Assembly: GCA_021776175.1 (NCBI GenBank)
Contig: JAJFGJ010000003.1
Span: 208,233 to 272,232, forward strand
DNA length: 64,000 nt
Source: Kiloniellaceae bacterium
GTDB lineage: Bacteria > Pseudomonadota > Alphaproteobacteria > Kiloniellales > J153
Direction of reading: 5' to 3'
Part shown: in pieces, positions 7,065 to 16,215 of the stretch
Layout of the letters: each line of letters opens with the position of its first letter
How positions within the stretch are numbered: the stretch's first letter is position 1
Program-made: the position numbers and the translations under genes
Notes under the pieces: model-generated
The model's input: the letters and a program-made list of their open reading frames with translations, nothing else
What the model was told of the DNA's origin: nothing
The model's database searches: none

Positions 7065-8848
7065 TCGCGTGCCTTGACCGCGACGTAGGCGCCGGGCGCG
7101 TCCTCGATTACCTTAAGCTTACCCGCGCCGGGCGCGCGCGCGGGAACTTTCCCGCCGGAGTGCTTGCCAACCCACTTGGCCCATTCCGGCCACCAGGAAC
7201 CGGGGTGCTCGGTGGCGCCGCCGAGCCAGTCTTCCGGGTCTTCCGGGTTCTTGGCGTTGGTCCAATAGTTGTATTTGCCGCTGGCCGGCGGATTGACGAC
7301 TCCGGCGATATGACCGGAGGCGGCGAGGACGAAGCGGACTTGGCTGGAGAACAGCTGCGTGGCCGCGTAGGTCGAGGCCCAGGGCGCGATATGGTCCTCC
7401 TTGGTCGAGAGCATGAAGGTCGGCGTCTTGACCTTGGTCAGGTCGATCGGCACCCCCTTCAGTTCGATGCCGCCCGCTTCGACCAGCAGGTTCTCCTGGT
7501 ACATCTTACGCAGGTAGAAGCTGTGCATGGCCGCCGGCATGCGGGTTGAATCGGAATTCCAATACAGCAGGTCGAAGGGGAAGGGGTCCTTGCCCAGAAG
7601 ATAGTTGTTGACCACGAAGGACCAGATCAGGTCGTTGGCGCGCAGCATGTTGAAGGTCGTCGCCATGTGCGCGCCCTCCAGGTAGCCGGCCTTGCTCATC
7701 TTGTCCTCAAGGGCGGTGAGCTGCTCCTCGTCGATGAAGACGCCAAGTTCCCCGGCCTCGGTAAAGTCGATCATGGTGGTGAGGAAAGTCGCGCTCTTAA
7801 CGCGCTTGTCCTTCTTGGCCTCCATGTAGGAGAGGGTGCAGGACAACAGCGTGCCGCCAAGACAATAGCCGACCACGTTGGCGTCTTTCTCGCCGGTCGC
7901 CTTCTCGATCGCGTCGAGCGCCGCCAGCGGTCCCTCGACCATGTAGTCCTCAAAGGACTTCTGAGCCAATTCGGTGTCGGGATTGACCCAGGAAATGATG
8001 AAAACGGTAAAGCCCTCGGCGACCGCCCATTTCACGTAGGAGTTCTTTTCGCGCAGGTCGAGGATGTAATACTTGTTGATCCACGGCGGGATGACCAGCA
8101 AGGGGCGCTTGTGAACCTGCTCGGTCGTCGGCTCGTATTGGATCAACTGGATCAGATCGTTCTGATACACGACCTTGCCGGGGGTCAGGGCGATGTTCCG
8201 GCCCAACTCGAAGGCTTTGGCATCGGTCATGCTGATGGCCAGCTTGCCCTTGCCGCGTTCGAGATCGCCCAAGAGGTTATCCAGACCATTGACCAGATTT
8301 TCGCCGCGGCTCTCCAAGGTCGCCTCCAGAACCTCTGGATTGGTCATGACGAAGTTGGATGGGGCCATGGCATCGGCGAACTGGCGGGTGTAGAAATCGA
8401 CCTTCTTCGACGTCTTGTCGTCCATCCCCTCGACATCGCTCACGGTCGATTGCATCCAGCGCGCGCTGAGCAGATACGATTGCTTGATGAAGTCGAAGAC
8501 TTGGTTTTCGTCCCATGCCTCGTGCTTGAAGCGCCGGTCGCCTTGTTCCGGCTCGATCACCGGCTCGGTGTCCTCGCCCATCATGCGGCGCGTGGTCGAC
8601 TGCCACAGGTTCATATAGTCCTGCCACAGGTTCACCTGCGCCTGCATCATCTTGACCGGATCGGTCATCATTTGGGTCGTCATCTCAAGGAAAGCGCCGC
8701 CGATATTCAGCGGGTCGAGGCTGGCTTTCGGCTCGCTGCCTTGGCGCTCCAGGAAGTCGGTAACCAGCTTCTGACTCCGCTCCGCGATGTTCGCCATCTT
8801 CTGCGACATCTCGACCGGATCGGGCAGCTTAGCCTGTTGCTCAGCCAT
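7061..8848 (-). CDS. phaC: class I poly(3-hydroxyalkanoate) synthase
   Basis: This 595-residue protein polymerises 3-hydroxyacyl-CoA into storage polyester at the granule surface. It has the long PhaC N-terminal domain (about 200 residues, including MQAQVNLWQDYMNLWQSTTRRM) followed by an alpha/beta-hydrolase core. The lipase-like box is VVGYCLGGT, with the nucleophilic Cys near residue 329. The general-base and acid residues are in STKEDHIAPW and ASGHIAGVVNPP. The length is typical of class I enzymes, which need no PhaE or PhaR subunit. No phaA, phaB or phasin gene is adjacent. Confidence 0.96.
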   Translation of the reverse strand: MAEQQAKLPDPVEMSQKMANIAERSQKLVTDFLERQGSEPKASLDPLNIGGAFLEMTTQMMTDPVKMMQAQVNLWQDYMNLWQSTTRRMMGEDTEPVIEPEQGDRRFKHEAWDENQVFDFIKQSYLLSARWMQSTVSDVEGMDDKTSKKVDFYTRQFADAMAPSNFVMTNPEVLEATLESRGENLVNGLDNLLGDLERGKGKLAISMTDAKAFELGRNIALTPGKVVYQNDLIQLIQYEPTTEQVHKRPLLVIPPWINKYYILDLREKNSYVKWAVAEGFTVFIISWVNPDTELAQKSFEDYMVEGPLAALDAIEKATGEKDANVVGYCLGGTLLSCTLSYMEAKKDKRVKSATFLTTMIDFTEAGELGVFIDEEQLTALEDKMSKAGYLEGAHMATTFNMLRANDLIWSFVVNNYLLGKDPFPFDLLYWNSDSTRMPAAMHSFYLRKMYQENLLVEAGGIELKGVPIDLTKVKTPTFMLSTKEDHIAPWASTYAATQLFSSQVRFVLAASGHIAGVVNPPASGKYNYWTNAKNPEDPEDWLGGATEHPGSWWPEWAKWVGKHSGGKVPARAPGAGKLKVIEDAPGAYVAVKARD

Positions 8849-9099
8849 CTCGCTTTACCTTATTATTGTTGCATCGGGTGGCCGCGGCGCCAGCGTAGGC
8901 GGACTTGTCCTCGCGCGCCGCGTGACCGAATTTGGGCGCGCCAAGGTAATCGGGGAGGACCGGGGTTACAATAGGCAAATCCCGGCCAGTAACCAGGCGG
9001 TTGACCCGGCCCAACCGCATGGGATACTGCAACGGCGTGCGAGGCTTGGGAATACCCGGGGGCGTTATGAAACGGACCTTTAATTTCAAGGATATGACC

Positions 9100-10062
9100 A
9101 TGGGAGTTGACGTCCGGCGGCGTGTCCGCGTCACCGCCCTAGTCCTGGTGGCGAGCGTGTTCTTATCGGCATGCACGGCCTTGCCCGATTGGGCCGATCC
9201 TGGGGCCTGGTTCGAGGAGGATACGCCGGAACCTAGCCGGATATCGGCCGCGAAAGACCTGGATCAAGCAAAATCCGGTGATTTTCCGAACCTGGCCAGC
9301 GTCCCGGATCAGCCGCGCGCGGCGACCCCGGAAGGGGAGCGTTCCGTCATCGCCAAGAATTTGGCGGCCGACCGCGCCAATGCCCAGTACAGCAGTGAGC
9401 GCCTGGTCGCGGGCGGTACGTCCGCTCCCGGGGCCCCCGCGGCTCCAGCTATCGCGCAGGGTTTGGGCGCTTCCAGCGTACAAGCGGCCCCGGCCCCGGC
9501 CCCGGCTCTGACGGCCGCGCCTACGCCTGTGCCCGCGCCCGTGACGGCTCCGGTCCAAGTCCCAAGCGTCCCGGCGGTCGTCCCGGCCCCGGCCCCGCCA
9601 ATTCCGAAATCCACCCGGGCAACGACTGAAATAGCCAGGCCGGCCCCAGGGGCGGCAGTCGCGACCCAGCAGGCGGCGGCAACGCCGGCGGCGGTACGGC
9701 CACGGACCAGCGAACTCGCGGGGATCATTTATTTCGCTCACGGCTCCGACTCGCTTAACGCCAATGACAAAAACGTGTTGCGCGACATTGTGGCGATTAG
9801 CCGGGAGCGAAATGCCAGGATACGGGTGATTGGCCATGCCAGCGCCCGCACCGGCACCGTGGACCCGGTGGAGCATCGCGTCGCCAACTTGGAAGTCTCG
9901 CAGCGCCGGGCGGAAGCCGTGACCGTGGCTTTGGTTCGTATGGGAATGACGCGCGATCGCATCCGCACCGAGGCCCGCGCCGATTCGCTACCGGTCTACC
10001 ATGAGTTCATGCCGACCGGGGAAGCCGGTAACCGGCGGGCGGAAATCTTCCTGGAATATTAA
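9100..10062 (+). CDS. OmpA-family lipoprotein with a Pro/Ala-rich linker
   Basis: The predicted 320-residue product begins with a lipoprotein signal (RRRVRVTALVLVASVFLSAC), with the lipobox LSAC giving an outer-membrane lipoprotein. Residues of about 110-200 form a long Ala/Pro/Val-rich low-complexity linker. The C-terminal 115 residues are an OmpA/MotB peptidoglycan-binding domain: IIYFAHGSDSLNANDKNVL, IRVIGHASARTG, then NLEVSQRRAEAV and NRRAEIFLE. It probably tethers the outer membrane to peptidoglycan. ATG at 9100 has AAGGA seven bases upstream; ATG at 9067 is a possible start adding 11 residues. It is divergent from phaC. Confidence 0.85.
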   Translation: MGVDVRRRVRVTALVLVASVFLSACTALPDWADPGAWFEEDTPEPSRISAAKDLDQAKSGDFPNLASVPDQPRAATPEGERSVIAKNLAADRANAQYSSERLVAGGTSAPGAPAAPAIAQGLGASSVQAAPAPAPALTAAPTPVPAPVTAPVQVPSVPAVVPAPAPPIPKSTRATTEIARPAPGAAVATQQAAATPAAVRPRTSELAGIIYFAHGSDSLNANDKNVLRDIVAISRERNARIRVIGHASARTGTVDPVEHRVANLEVSQRRAEAVTVALVRMGMTRDRIRTEARADSLPVYHEFMPTGEAGNRRAEIFLEY

Positions 10063-10083
10063 CGCCGCCTTGGATAAAACCCC

Positions 10084-10140
10084 CGGGCCGTGGACCGATG
10101 CCATCGCGGCATTCCAATTTACCGGCATCCGGCCCGTTTC
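10084..10140 (+). terminator. bulged hairpin after the OmpA-lipoprotein gene
   Basis: CGGGCCG (10084-10090) pairs with CGGCCCG (10130-10136). Inside it, GATGCC (10097-10102) pairs with GGCATC (10124-10129). TTTCCC follows. The stem is strong but the U tract is short. Confidence 0.4.
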
Positions 10141-10231
10141 CCGATAATTGTCCCACGATCATGGTTCAAGCATTTCACCGCAATAAACGTCCGCCGTCCT
10201 TTGTCTTGACCGTTCCGGTCCGGGTGGCCCC

Positions 10232-11524
10232 GTGAGCGGCGCGCTGCGGGTCGGGGTTGCCGGGCTTGGCACCGTCGGGGCCGGGGTTCTGCGGCTACTC
10301 GATACTCACGGCGCTATGATCGCGGCGCGGGCCGGGCGGCCCGTGGTCGTGGCGGCGGTTTCCGCGCGCGACCGGAACAAAAAGCGCCCGGTCGATTTAT
10401 CCGGTTACCGCTGGTTCGACGATCCCATCGCCATGGCCGCCGATCCGGAGATCGATGCGGTTTTAGAACTTATTGGCGGCTGCGAGGGCGTGGCCAAGGA
10501 CGTCGCCGAAGCGGCAATCGCGGCCGGCCGCCATGTCGTTACCGCCAATAAGGCGCTGCTCGCCGTCCATGGCGCCGGATTGGCGCGGGCGGCCGAGTCG
10601 GCGGGCGTGACCCTGGCCTATGAGGCGGCGGTCGCCGGCGGCATTCCGATCATCAAGACCCTGCGCGAAGGCTTGGCGGCGAACAGCTTCTCGCGGGTCT
10701 ATGGAATTTTGAACGGGACGTGCAACTACATCCTGACCAGCATGCGCGACACCGGGCGCGATTTCGCCGAGGTGCTCGAAGAGGCGCAACGCCTGGGTTA
10801 TGCCGAAGCGGATCCCAGTTTCGACGTCGATGGCGTGGATGCGGCTCATAAGCTGGCCATATTGACCGCGCTGGCCTTTGGATGCGAAGTCGATTTCGAC
10901 GGTGTTTATATCGAGGGCATTCGCGAGATATCGGCGCTCGATATCGCTTACGCCGACGAGCTGGGATACCGTATCAAGCTGCTTGGCATCGCGACCCAAG
11001 GCGAAGACGGTGTCGAGCAGCGGGTGTATCCCTGCATGGTGCCCCAGGGCACGCCCATAGCGCATGTCGATGGCGTGTTTAACGCCGTCGTGGCCGAGGG
11101 CGATTTCGTCGGCAGGGTGCTGGTGGAGGGGCAGGGCGCCGGCGCGGGACCGACTGCTTCGGCTGCCGTCGCCGACCTGATCGATATCGCGCGCGGCATC
11201 GCCTTACCTACCTTCGCGATTCCGGCGGCGGAGTTGCGGCGGCGGCCCGCGCTGGCTGCCGAACGGCATGTGGGGAGCCAGTATATCCGTCTCATGGTTC
11301 GCGACCGCCCAGGGGTGATCGCCGATGTGTCGGCGGCGCTGCGCGACTGCGACATCTCCGTCGAAGCCCTGTTACAGCGCGGGCGCAGCCCAGACGAGGC
11401 GGTGCCGGTGGTCATTACCACGCACGAGACGACGAGCGCGGCCATGGACGAGGCCTTGAGCAGAATCGCGGGACTGAAGGCGGTGCTGGAACCGCCGCGC
11501 CGAATCCGGATCGAGGCGCTATAG
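10232..11524 (+). CDS. hom: homoserine dehydrogenase
   Basis: This 430-residue enzyme reduces aspartate semialdehyde to homoserine, the branch point to threonine and methionine. The N-terminal nucleotide-binding loop is VAGLGTVGAGVLRLL. The catalytic core has VTANKALLA, YEAAVAGGIPIIKTLREGL and GILNGTCNYILTSM. Residues after about 350 form an ACT regulatory domain (YIRLMVRDRPGVIADVSAAL), the likely threonine-feedback site. GTG at 10232 is used. The order hom-glpX-recJ is seen in other alphaproteobacteria. Confidence 0.97.
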   Translation: MSGALRVGVAGLGTVGAGVLRLLDTHGAMIAARAGRPVVVAAVSARDRNKKRPVDLSGYRWFDDPIAMAADPEIDAVLELIGGCEGVAKDVAEAAIAAGRHVVTANKALLAVHGAGLARAAESAGVTLAYEAAVAGGIPIIKTLREGLAANSFSRVYGILNGTCNYILTSMRDTGRDFAEVLEEAQRLGYAEADPSFDVDGVDAAHKLAILTALAFGCEVDFDGVYIEGIREISALDIAYADELGYRIKLLGIATQGEDGVEQRVYPCMVPQGTPIAHVDGVFNAVVAEGDFVGRVLVEGQGAGAGPTASAAVADLIDIARGIALPTFAIPAAELRRRPALAAERHVGSQYIRLMVRDRPGVIADVSAALRDCDISVEALLQRGRSPDEAVPVVITTHETTSAAMDEALSRIAGLKAVLEPPRRIRIEAL

Positions 11525-11607
11525 TATGGTATGTCCACAGACCCTAGGACTAAGCTGGGGCCCCGTGATCGATACCAGCGAGAAGAAAAGGGAGGTGCGA
11601 ACCGCAC

Positions 11608-12594
11608 ATGAATAAATCACGTGAGATGGACCGCAATCTGGCATTGGAATCCGTCCGGATAACGGAGGCGGCCGCTCTCGCCGCGTCCCGCCTGATGGGA
11701 AGAGGCGACGAAAAGGCCGCCGACCAGGCCGCCGTCAACGCGATGCGCGACGCTCTGAATGGCCTGCATATCTCCGGCACGGTAAGAATTGGAGAAGGCG
11801 AGCGCGACGAAGCGCCGATGCTTTTCATCGGCGAGGAAGTTGGCTCCGGCGGCCCCGCTATCGATATCGCGCTCGATCCGCTTGAAGGCACGACCATAAC
11901 GGCGAAGGGTGGGCACAATGCCATGGCGGTGATCGCCATGGCTGAAGAGGGCGGCTTCCTAAACGCGCCCGACACCTACATGGATAAGATCGCGGTTGGC
12001 GGCTGCTTGCCGGAAGGGGTCGTCGATCTGGACGCGGAACCAGCGGAGAATTTGAAAAACCTAGCCAAAGCCATGGGCAAGGAATTATCCGACCTGGTGG
12101 TTTGCATTCTCGACCGGCCGCGCCACGGCGAGCTTATCGTTAAGGTGCGCGAAGCGGGTGCCCGCATCATGATGATCGGGGATGGCGACGTATCGGGCGT
12201 GATAGCGACAAGCCGTCCCGACAGCGGCGTCGACATTTATATGGGGACAGGCGGGGCGCCGGAAGGGGTCCTCGCGGCCGCGGCTTTGCGTTGCATTGGC
12301 GGGCAATTCCAAGGCCGCTTGGTGTTCCGGAACGATGACGAACGGTCTCGGGCCCGGCGTTGCGGGATCACGGATTTCGATCGCAAATACGATTTGCTCG
12401 AACTTGCCAATGGCGATGTCATGTTCGCCGCCACCGGCGTGACCGATGGTAGCATGCTGCGCGGCGTGCGGCGGTATCAGGGCGGCGCGACCACGCATTC
12501 GATGGTCATGCGCTCCAAGTCCGGGACCGTGCGGGTTATCGAGGCTTCCCATAATTTCGATCGAAAAACCTGGTGCGCCACACTCGGCCTTTAG
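11608..12594 (+). CDS. glpX: class II fructose-1,6-bisphosphatase
   Basis: This 328-residue protein is the GlpX form of the gluconeogenic phosphatase. Its hallmarks are ALESVRITEAAALAASRLMG at the N-terminus and the metal site GEGERDEAPMLFIGEEVG followed by IDIALDPLEGT. PDSGVDIYMGTGGAPEGVLA is also present, with TTHSMVMRSKSGTVR near the C-terminus. ATG at 11608 has a GGGAGGTG ribosome-binding site. It lies 83 bases after hom and 13 before recJ, so the three genes probably form one transcript. Confidence 0.97.
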   Translation: MNKSREMDRNLALESVRITEAAALAASRLMGRGDEKAADQAAVNAMRDALNGLHISGTVRIGEGERDEAPMLFIGEEVGSGGPAIDIALDPLEGTTITAKGGHNAMAVIAMAEEGGFLNAPDTYMDKIAVGGCLPEGVVDLDAEPAENLKNLAKAMGKELSDLVVCILDRPRHGELIVKVREAGARIMMIGDGDVSGVIATSRPDSGVDIYMGTGGAPEGVLAAAALRCIGGQFQGRLVFRNDDERSRARRCGITDFDRKYDLLELANGDVMFAATGVTDGSMLRGVRRYQGGATTHSMVMRSKSGTVRVIEASHNFDRKTWCATLGL

Positions 12595-12607
12595 TTCGGC
12601 GCCGGAC

Positions 12608-14425
12608 ATGAAGCACGATGAGCCGCGTTCCTGCTTCCTGGGGGTTGAGCGCTCTCTAACCGGTAAGCGGTGGGAGGAGCGTCTCCGCGATCCACGCCAG
12701 GCCTTGGCCCTGGCCCAGCGTTTGGGCGTGGCGGAGATCGTCGGGCGCATCATGGCCGGACGCGGTATCGGCCTGGAGGACGCGCAAGCCTTTCTGGAAC
12801 CGAGCCTGCGCGAGGCCCTGCCCGATCCACTGTGCCTCAAGGACATGGACGCGGCCATCGCGCGCTTGGCCCATGCCATAAGACACGGCGAAAAGATCGC
12901 GATCTTCGGCGACTACGATGTGGACGGCGCGACCTCCTCGGCGGTGCTGGCCCGTTTTCTGCGCGCCGCCGGCTGCGTGCCGGAGGTCTATATCCCGGAT
13001 CGAATACGCGAAGGTTATGGCCCCAACGCGCCGGCCTTGCTGCGCCTGCGCGAAGCGGGCGCCAGGGTGGTCATCACCGTCGATTGCGGTATCACCGCCT
13101 TCGATCCCCTCGCGGCGGCGGCTCAGGCCGGGCTAGACGTGATCGTGATCGATCATCATGCCGCCGAGCCGCATTTGCCCCAGGCGGTGGCGGTGGTGAA
13201 TCCTAACCGCATGGACGAAACCCCGTCCCATGACGATCCCCATAAACTGGGTGCCTTGGCCGCCGTGGGGGTCGCCTTCCTGTTGATCGTCGGACTCAAC
13301 CGGGCGCTGCGCGAAGCGGGATGGTACGAAAGCAAGAACTTGGCCGAACCGGACCTCCTGAGCCTGCTCGATCTGGTGGCGCTGGGTACCGTGTGCGATG
13401 TCGTGCCCCTGGCCGGGCTTAACCGGGCGCTGGTGACGCAGGGCCTCAAGGTCATGGCCCGGCGCGCCAATGCCGGGCTGACCGCGCTGTGCGACGTGGC
13501 CCGGGTCGAGGCGCGGCCCGACACCTATCACGCTGGATTCTTGCTCGGGCCGAGGGTGAACGCGGGCGGGCGCGTTGGCGAGGCGGGTTTGGGCGCGCGG
13601 CTGTTGTCGAGCGACGATCCGGCTGAGACGAGGAAGATCGCCCAGCAACTCGACACCTATAATGAAGAACGCCGGGCGATCGAGGTGGCGGTTCTCGATC
13701 AAGCGCTCGCGCAGGCCGAAGCCGCCGGTCAAGATAACCGGGGCTTGGTGGTGGCAATGGGCGAGGGGTGGCATCCCGGCGTGATCGGGATCGTCGCGAG
13801 CCGCCTGAGAGAGCGTACCAACTTGCCGGCCATCGTCATCGCCCTCGATCCCGAGACCGGGGTGGGTAAGGGCTCGGGGCGCTCGGTCCCCGGGGTCGAT
13901 CTCGGCGCGGCCGTCATCGCTGCCCGCCAGGCCGGGTTGCTCATGAATGGCGGCGGGCACGCCATGGCGGCTGGCTTGAGTGTCGAGGCCTCGAAGCTCG
14001 AGCCCCTGCGCGTTTTCTTGGGCGAACGGATCGAGGCCGCCCTCGAGGCCGTCGATTACCGCCCCGCGCTCGGATTCGACGGCGCGATCCAGCCACAGGG
14101 GGCCAATGCCGGCTTGATCCAGGAAATCGAACGCTGCGCCCCTTTCGGTTCGGGCAACGCGCAGCCGCGTTTCGCCATCGCCGCCGCGCAGGTACAGCGG
14201 GCCGACACGGTGGGTGACGGTCATGTGCGATGTTTTCTGTCTGGGACCGGGGGCGGCCGCTTGAAGGGCATCGCGTTCCGCGCCCTCGATGGGCCCCTGG
14301 GCCCGGCTCTTCTACAAACCGCGGGGCGGCCCCTGCACCTGGCCGGCAAGCTGCGACTGGACGCCTGGGCGGGGCGGGATTCGGTCCAGTTCATAATCGA
14401 AGACGCGGCTCCAGCGGGCCGCTAG
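12608..14425 (+). CDS. recJ: single-strand-specific 5'-3' exonuclease RecJ
   Basis: This 605-residue DHH-family nuclease acts in recombination repair and mismatch repair. The metal-binding motifs are visible in order: FGDYDVDGATSSAVL (motif I), VITVDCGIT (motif II), VIVIDHHAAEPHLP (the DHH motif) and LLDLVALGTVCDVVPL (motif IV). The DHHA1 segment follows, with NAGGRVGEAGLGARLL and MNGGGHAMAAGLSVE. The C-terminal OB-like domain (CAPFGSGNAQPRFAI) completes the protein. The frame is open farther upstream inside glpX, but ATG at 12608 gives the family length. Confidence 0.96.
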   Translation: MKHDEPRSCFLGVERSLTGKRWEERLRDPRQALALAQRLGVAEIVGRIMAGRGIGLEDAQAFLEPSLREALPDPLCLKDMDAAIARLAHAIRHGEKIAIFGDYDVDGATSSAVLARFLRAAGCVPEVYIPDRIREGYGPNAPALLRLREAGARVVITVDCGITAFDPLAAAAQAGLDVIVIDHHAAEPHLPQAVAVVNPNRMDETPSHDDPHKLGALAAVGVAFLLIVGLNRALREAGWYESKNLAEPDLLSLLDLVALGTVCDVVPLAGLNRALVTQGLKVMARRANAGLTALCDVARVEARPDTYHAGFLLGPRVNAGGRVGEAGLGARLLSSDDPAETRKIAQQLDTYNEERRAIEVAVLDQALAQAEAAGQDNRGLVVAMGEGWHPGVIGIVASRLRERTNLPAIVIALDPETGVGKGSGRSVPGVDLGAAVIAARQAGLLMNGGGHAMAAGLSVEASKLEPLRVFLGERIEAALEAVDYRPALGFDGAIQPQGANAGLIQEIERCAPFGSGNAQPRFAIAAAQVQRADTVGDGHVRCFLSGTGGGRLKGIAFRALDGPLGPALLQTAGRPLHLAGKLRLDAWAGRDSVQFIIEDAAPAGR

Positions 14426-14434
14426 ACTGTGGCC

Positions 14435-15193
14435 ATGGGTCTTGTAAAAATTCCGCCCTCACACAAGCTGGCCTGGGCCGCCGTCCTCGGCGCGCTCTTG
14501 GCCACGTCACACCCCGCTTTCGCGTTGGAGGAGGTGGTGGATCTGGAATTGGTCCTGGCGGTCGATGCCTCGTCCAGCGTATCCGCGCAGGAGTTCGACC
14601 TCCAGATCAAGGGCTTGGCGGAGGCATTTCGTGCCCCGCAGATCCTGGCCGCGCTCCAGGCGAGCGGCGATCTGGGCATCGCGGTATCCGTGATTCAATG
14701 GTCGGACAACCGCAAGCAGACCATGGCGGTGGACTGGTCGCTGGTGCGCGGCGAGAGCGGCGCGCTGGCCCTGGCCGATGCCATAGAGGCGACGCCGCGA
14801 TTCCTGATCGGCGGGGGCACCGCCATTGGCGGCGCGATCGCATACGCCGTGCGCCAGTTCGAAAACAACGGTTTCGCCGGCCGGCGTCAGGTCATCGACG
14901 TGTCCGGCGACGGCCGCACCAATCAAGGATCGCGGCCCAGCGACCAGCGCGATAGGGCGGTCGAAATGGGCATTACCATTAACGGCCTGGCGATCCTCAA
15001 CGAGGATCCGATGATCGACAACTATTATTACAGGAACGTAATCGGCGGGACCGGGGCCTTCGTCCTGACCGCGAACGATTACGATTCTTATGCCCTGGCT
15101 ATTCTCTCCAAGCTCATCCGCGAAATCGCCGCCGTGCCTATCGCCGCCGCGCCCGGGGCATTCCCCCCCACCTTGGCCGAGGCGGTTCCCTGA
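14435..15193 (+). CDS. DUF1194 / von Willebrand A-like exported protein
   Basis: This 252-residue protein has an N-terminal hydrophobic signal (LAWAAVLGALLATSHPAFA). It is followed by one VWA-type fold: LELVLAVDASSSVSAQEFDLQ contains a DxSxS metal-dependent adhesion motif. Then come FLIGGGTAIGGAIAYAV (the conserved Thr loop) and QVIDVSGDGRTNQG. This pattern is DUF1194, common in alphaproteobacteria. It is likely periplasmic; the role is unknown. GTG at 14429 is an alternative start two codons earlier. It follows recJ by nine bases. Confidence 0.85.
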   Translation: MGLVKIPPSHKLAWAAVLGALLATSHPAFALEEVVDLELVLAVDASSSVSAQEFDLQIKGLAEAFRAPQILAALQASGDLGIAVSVIQWSDNRKQTMAVDWSLVRGESGALALADAIEATPRFLIGGGTAIGGAIAYAVRQFENNGFAGRRQVIDVSGDGRTNQGSRPSDQRDRAVEMGITINGLAILNEDPMIDNYYYRNVIGGTGAFVLTANDYDSYALAILSKLIREIAAVPIAAAPGAFPPTLAEAVP

Positions 15194-15226
15194 GACTTCG
15201 GGCACCGGAGGGGCGGCGCACAGGGC

Positions 15227-15255
15227 TTGAATCCGGGCTCAGGAACCGCTACACC
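15227..15255 (+). promoter_or_regulatory. promoter of tRNA-Glu
   Basis: TTGAAT (15227-15232), a 17-base spacer and TACACC (15250-15255) lie directly upstream of the tRNA. The predicted start site is four to five bases before the mature 5' end. Confidence 0.5.
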
Positions 15256-15266
15256 CCACGCGCGCC

Positions 15267-15342
15267 GACCCCATCGTCTAGAGGCCTAGGACACTGCCCT
15301 TTCAAGGCGGCAACACGGGTTCGAATCCCGTTGGGGTCACCA
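15267..15342 (+). tRNA. tRNA-Glu (anticodon UUC)
   Basis: A complete 76-base cloverleaf. The acceptor arms GACCCCA (15267-15273) and TGGGGTC (15332-15338) pair fully. The anticodon stem CTGCC/GGCGG closes the loop CTTTCAA, giving anticodon TTC. The T arm GGGTTCGAATCCC is canonical and the 3' ACCA is encoded. I see no duplicated 3' end nearby that would mark an integrated element. Confidence 0.97.
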
Positions 15343-15394
15343 TTCTCGCCGTTGGAGCGGCCGCACCGGCGCCTCTTCAACTCTAGGAGCCGGT

Positions 15395-15739
15395 GTGCCT
15401 GTGCCTGACAAGCGCCTTCCGAGCGATGTATGGGTTATGGCGCATGTCCGGCAATGCAATGACAGCGGCACACCGGCCATGGTCGTGCGCAAGGGCGAGG
15501 CCAAGGGCGGCACTGTCTTGCTTAAAATCAACCAACTTGGACAGGGCTGCCGAGTTCTGTCTCAGGCGCGCGATCTGGACGGCCTTCTGGGCTGGCTGGC
15601 GGCCTTCAAGGGCGCCTTGGTCCCCGAGAGCGAGGCCGACGACTATCTCGCCCGCGCGGCCGCGCGCGACCCGGATATCTGGGTAATCGAGATCGAGGAC
15701 CGCGGCGGGCACAACCCCTTCGAGGGTAAAATTTTCTAA
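15395..15739 (+). CDS. DUF1491 family protein
   Basis: This 114-residue soluble protein has the features of the alphaproteobacterial DUF1491 family. An early segment reads VWVMAHVRQCNDSGTPAMVV, followed by AKGGTVLLKINQL, and the C-terminus is DPDIWVIEIEDRGGHNPFEG. The function is unknown. GTG at 15395 has AGGAG at 15385-15389 as its ribosome-binding site. It stands alone between tRNA-Glu and a convergent small ORF. Confidence 0.8.
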   Translation: MPVPDKRLPSDVWVMAHVRQCNDSGTPAMVVRKGEAKGGTVLLKINQLGQGCRVLSQARDLDGLLGWLAAFKGALVPESEADDYLARAAARDPDIWVIEIEDRGGHNPFEGKIF

Positions 15740-15778
15740 CCCCTATAGGCCGGGAAGCCGCCCACCGCCAAGAAAGGG

Positions 15779-16039
15779 TTAGTCGAGCTGGACGTGCTTC
15801 TTTCCGGCCCAGTTTTCCAGCTTGCCGTTTTCCAGCAGGCAAGCGCAGGCGGATTCGAGATCGCGCTTGCTGTGGCCTAGGGCTTCCCAGGCTTCCTCGA
15901 TCGCGACCATGGTGGCATCGGCGATTTGGGCCAGCTTATCCTCTGAAAAAAGCTCCGGCATATCGCGGATGGCCTCGGCATCGTGCCATGCGGCAACCAG
16001 GCGCTTCAGGATCGGGTCGAGGGCATCTTTAGCGGCCAT
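15779..16039 (-). CDS. 86-residue hypothetical protein
   Basis: I do not recognise this family. The predicted peptide is mostly helical and acidic in its N-terminal half, with DALDPILKRLVAAWHDAEAI and IADATMVAIEEAWEALGHSK. It has paired Cys in SACACLLENGK and a His/Lys-rich tail. It lacks a signal peptide or membrane segment. The reading frame is coding-like and no better frame overlaps it. It ends 39 bases from the DUF1491 gene on the other strand. Confidence 0.55.
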   Translation of the reverse strand: MAAKDALDPILKRLVAAWHDAEAIRDMPELFSEDKLAQIADATMVAIEEAWEALGHSKRDLESACACLLENGKLENWAGKKHVQLD

Positions 16040-16215
16040 GATCCATCCTTCTCTCAGGCAGAATTAGTCATTCGATCAGACAACGGCAAACATGTTAACC
16101 CATAATTGTGTCGGATCGAAGACCTTCATTGCCGCTATGAATTGACCTGGGCGCGCCATGGCTGCACCCTGGTTCCGGGCGGGCTTCAATGACTTCAAAA
16201 AAATGGGAGCGAACA

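Noticed and set aside
13133..14224. 363-codon open frame opposite recJ
   Set aside because: It is antisense to the RecJ motifs and lacks recognisable domains.
15267..15342. tRNA-Glu as an integration site
   Set aside because: There is no integrase, no repeated tRNA 3' end and no change in gene type beside it.
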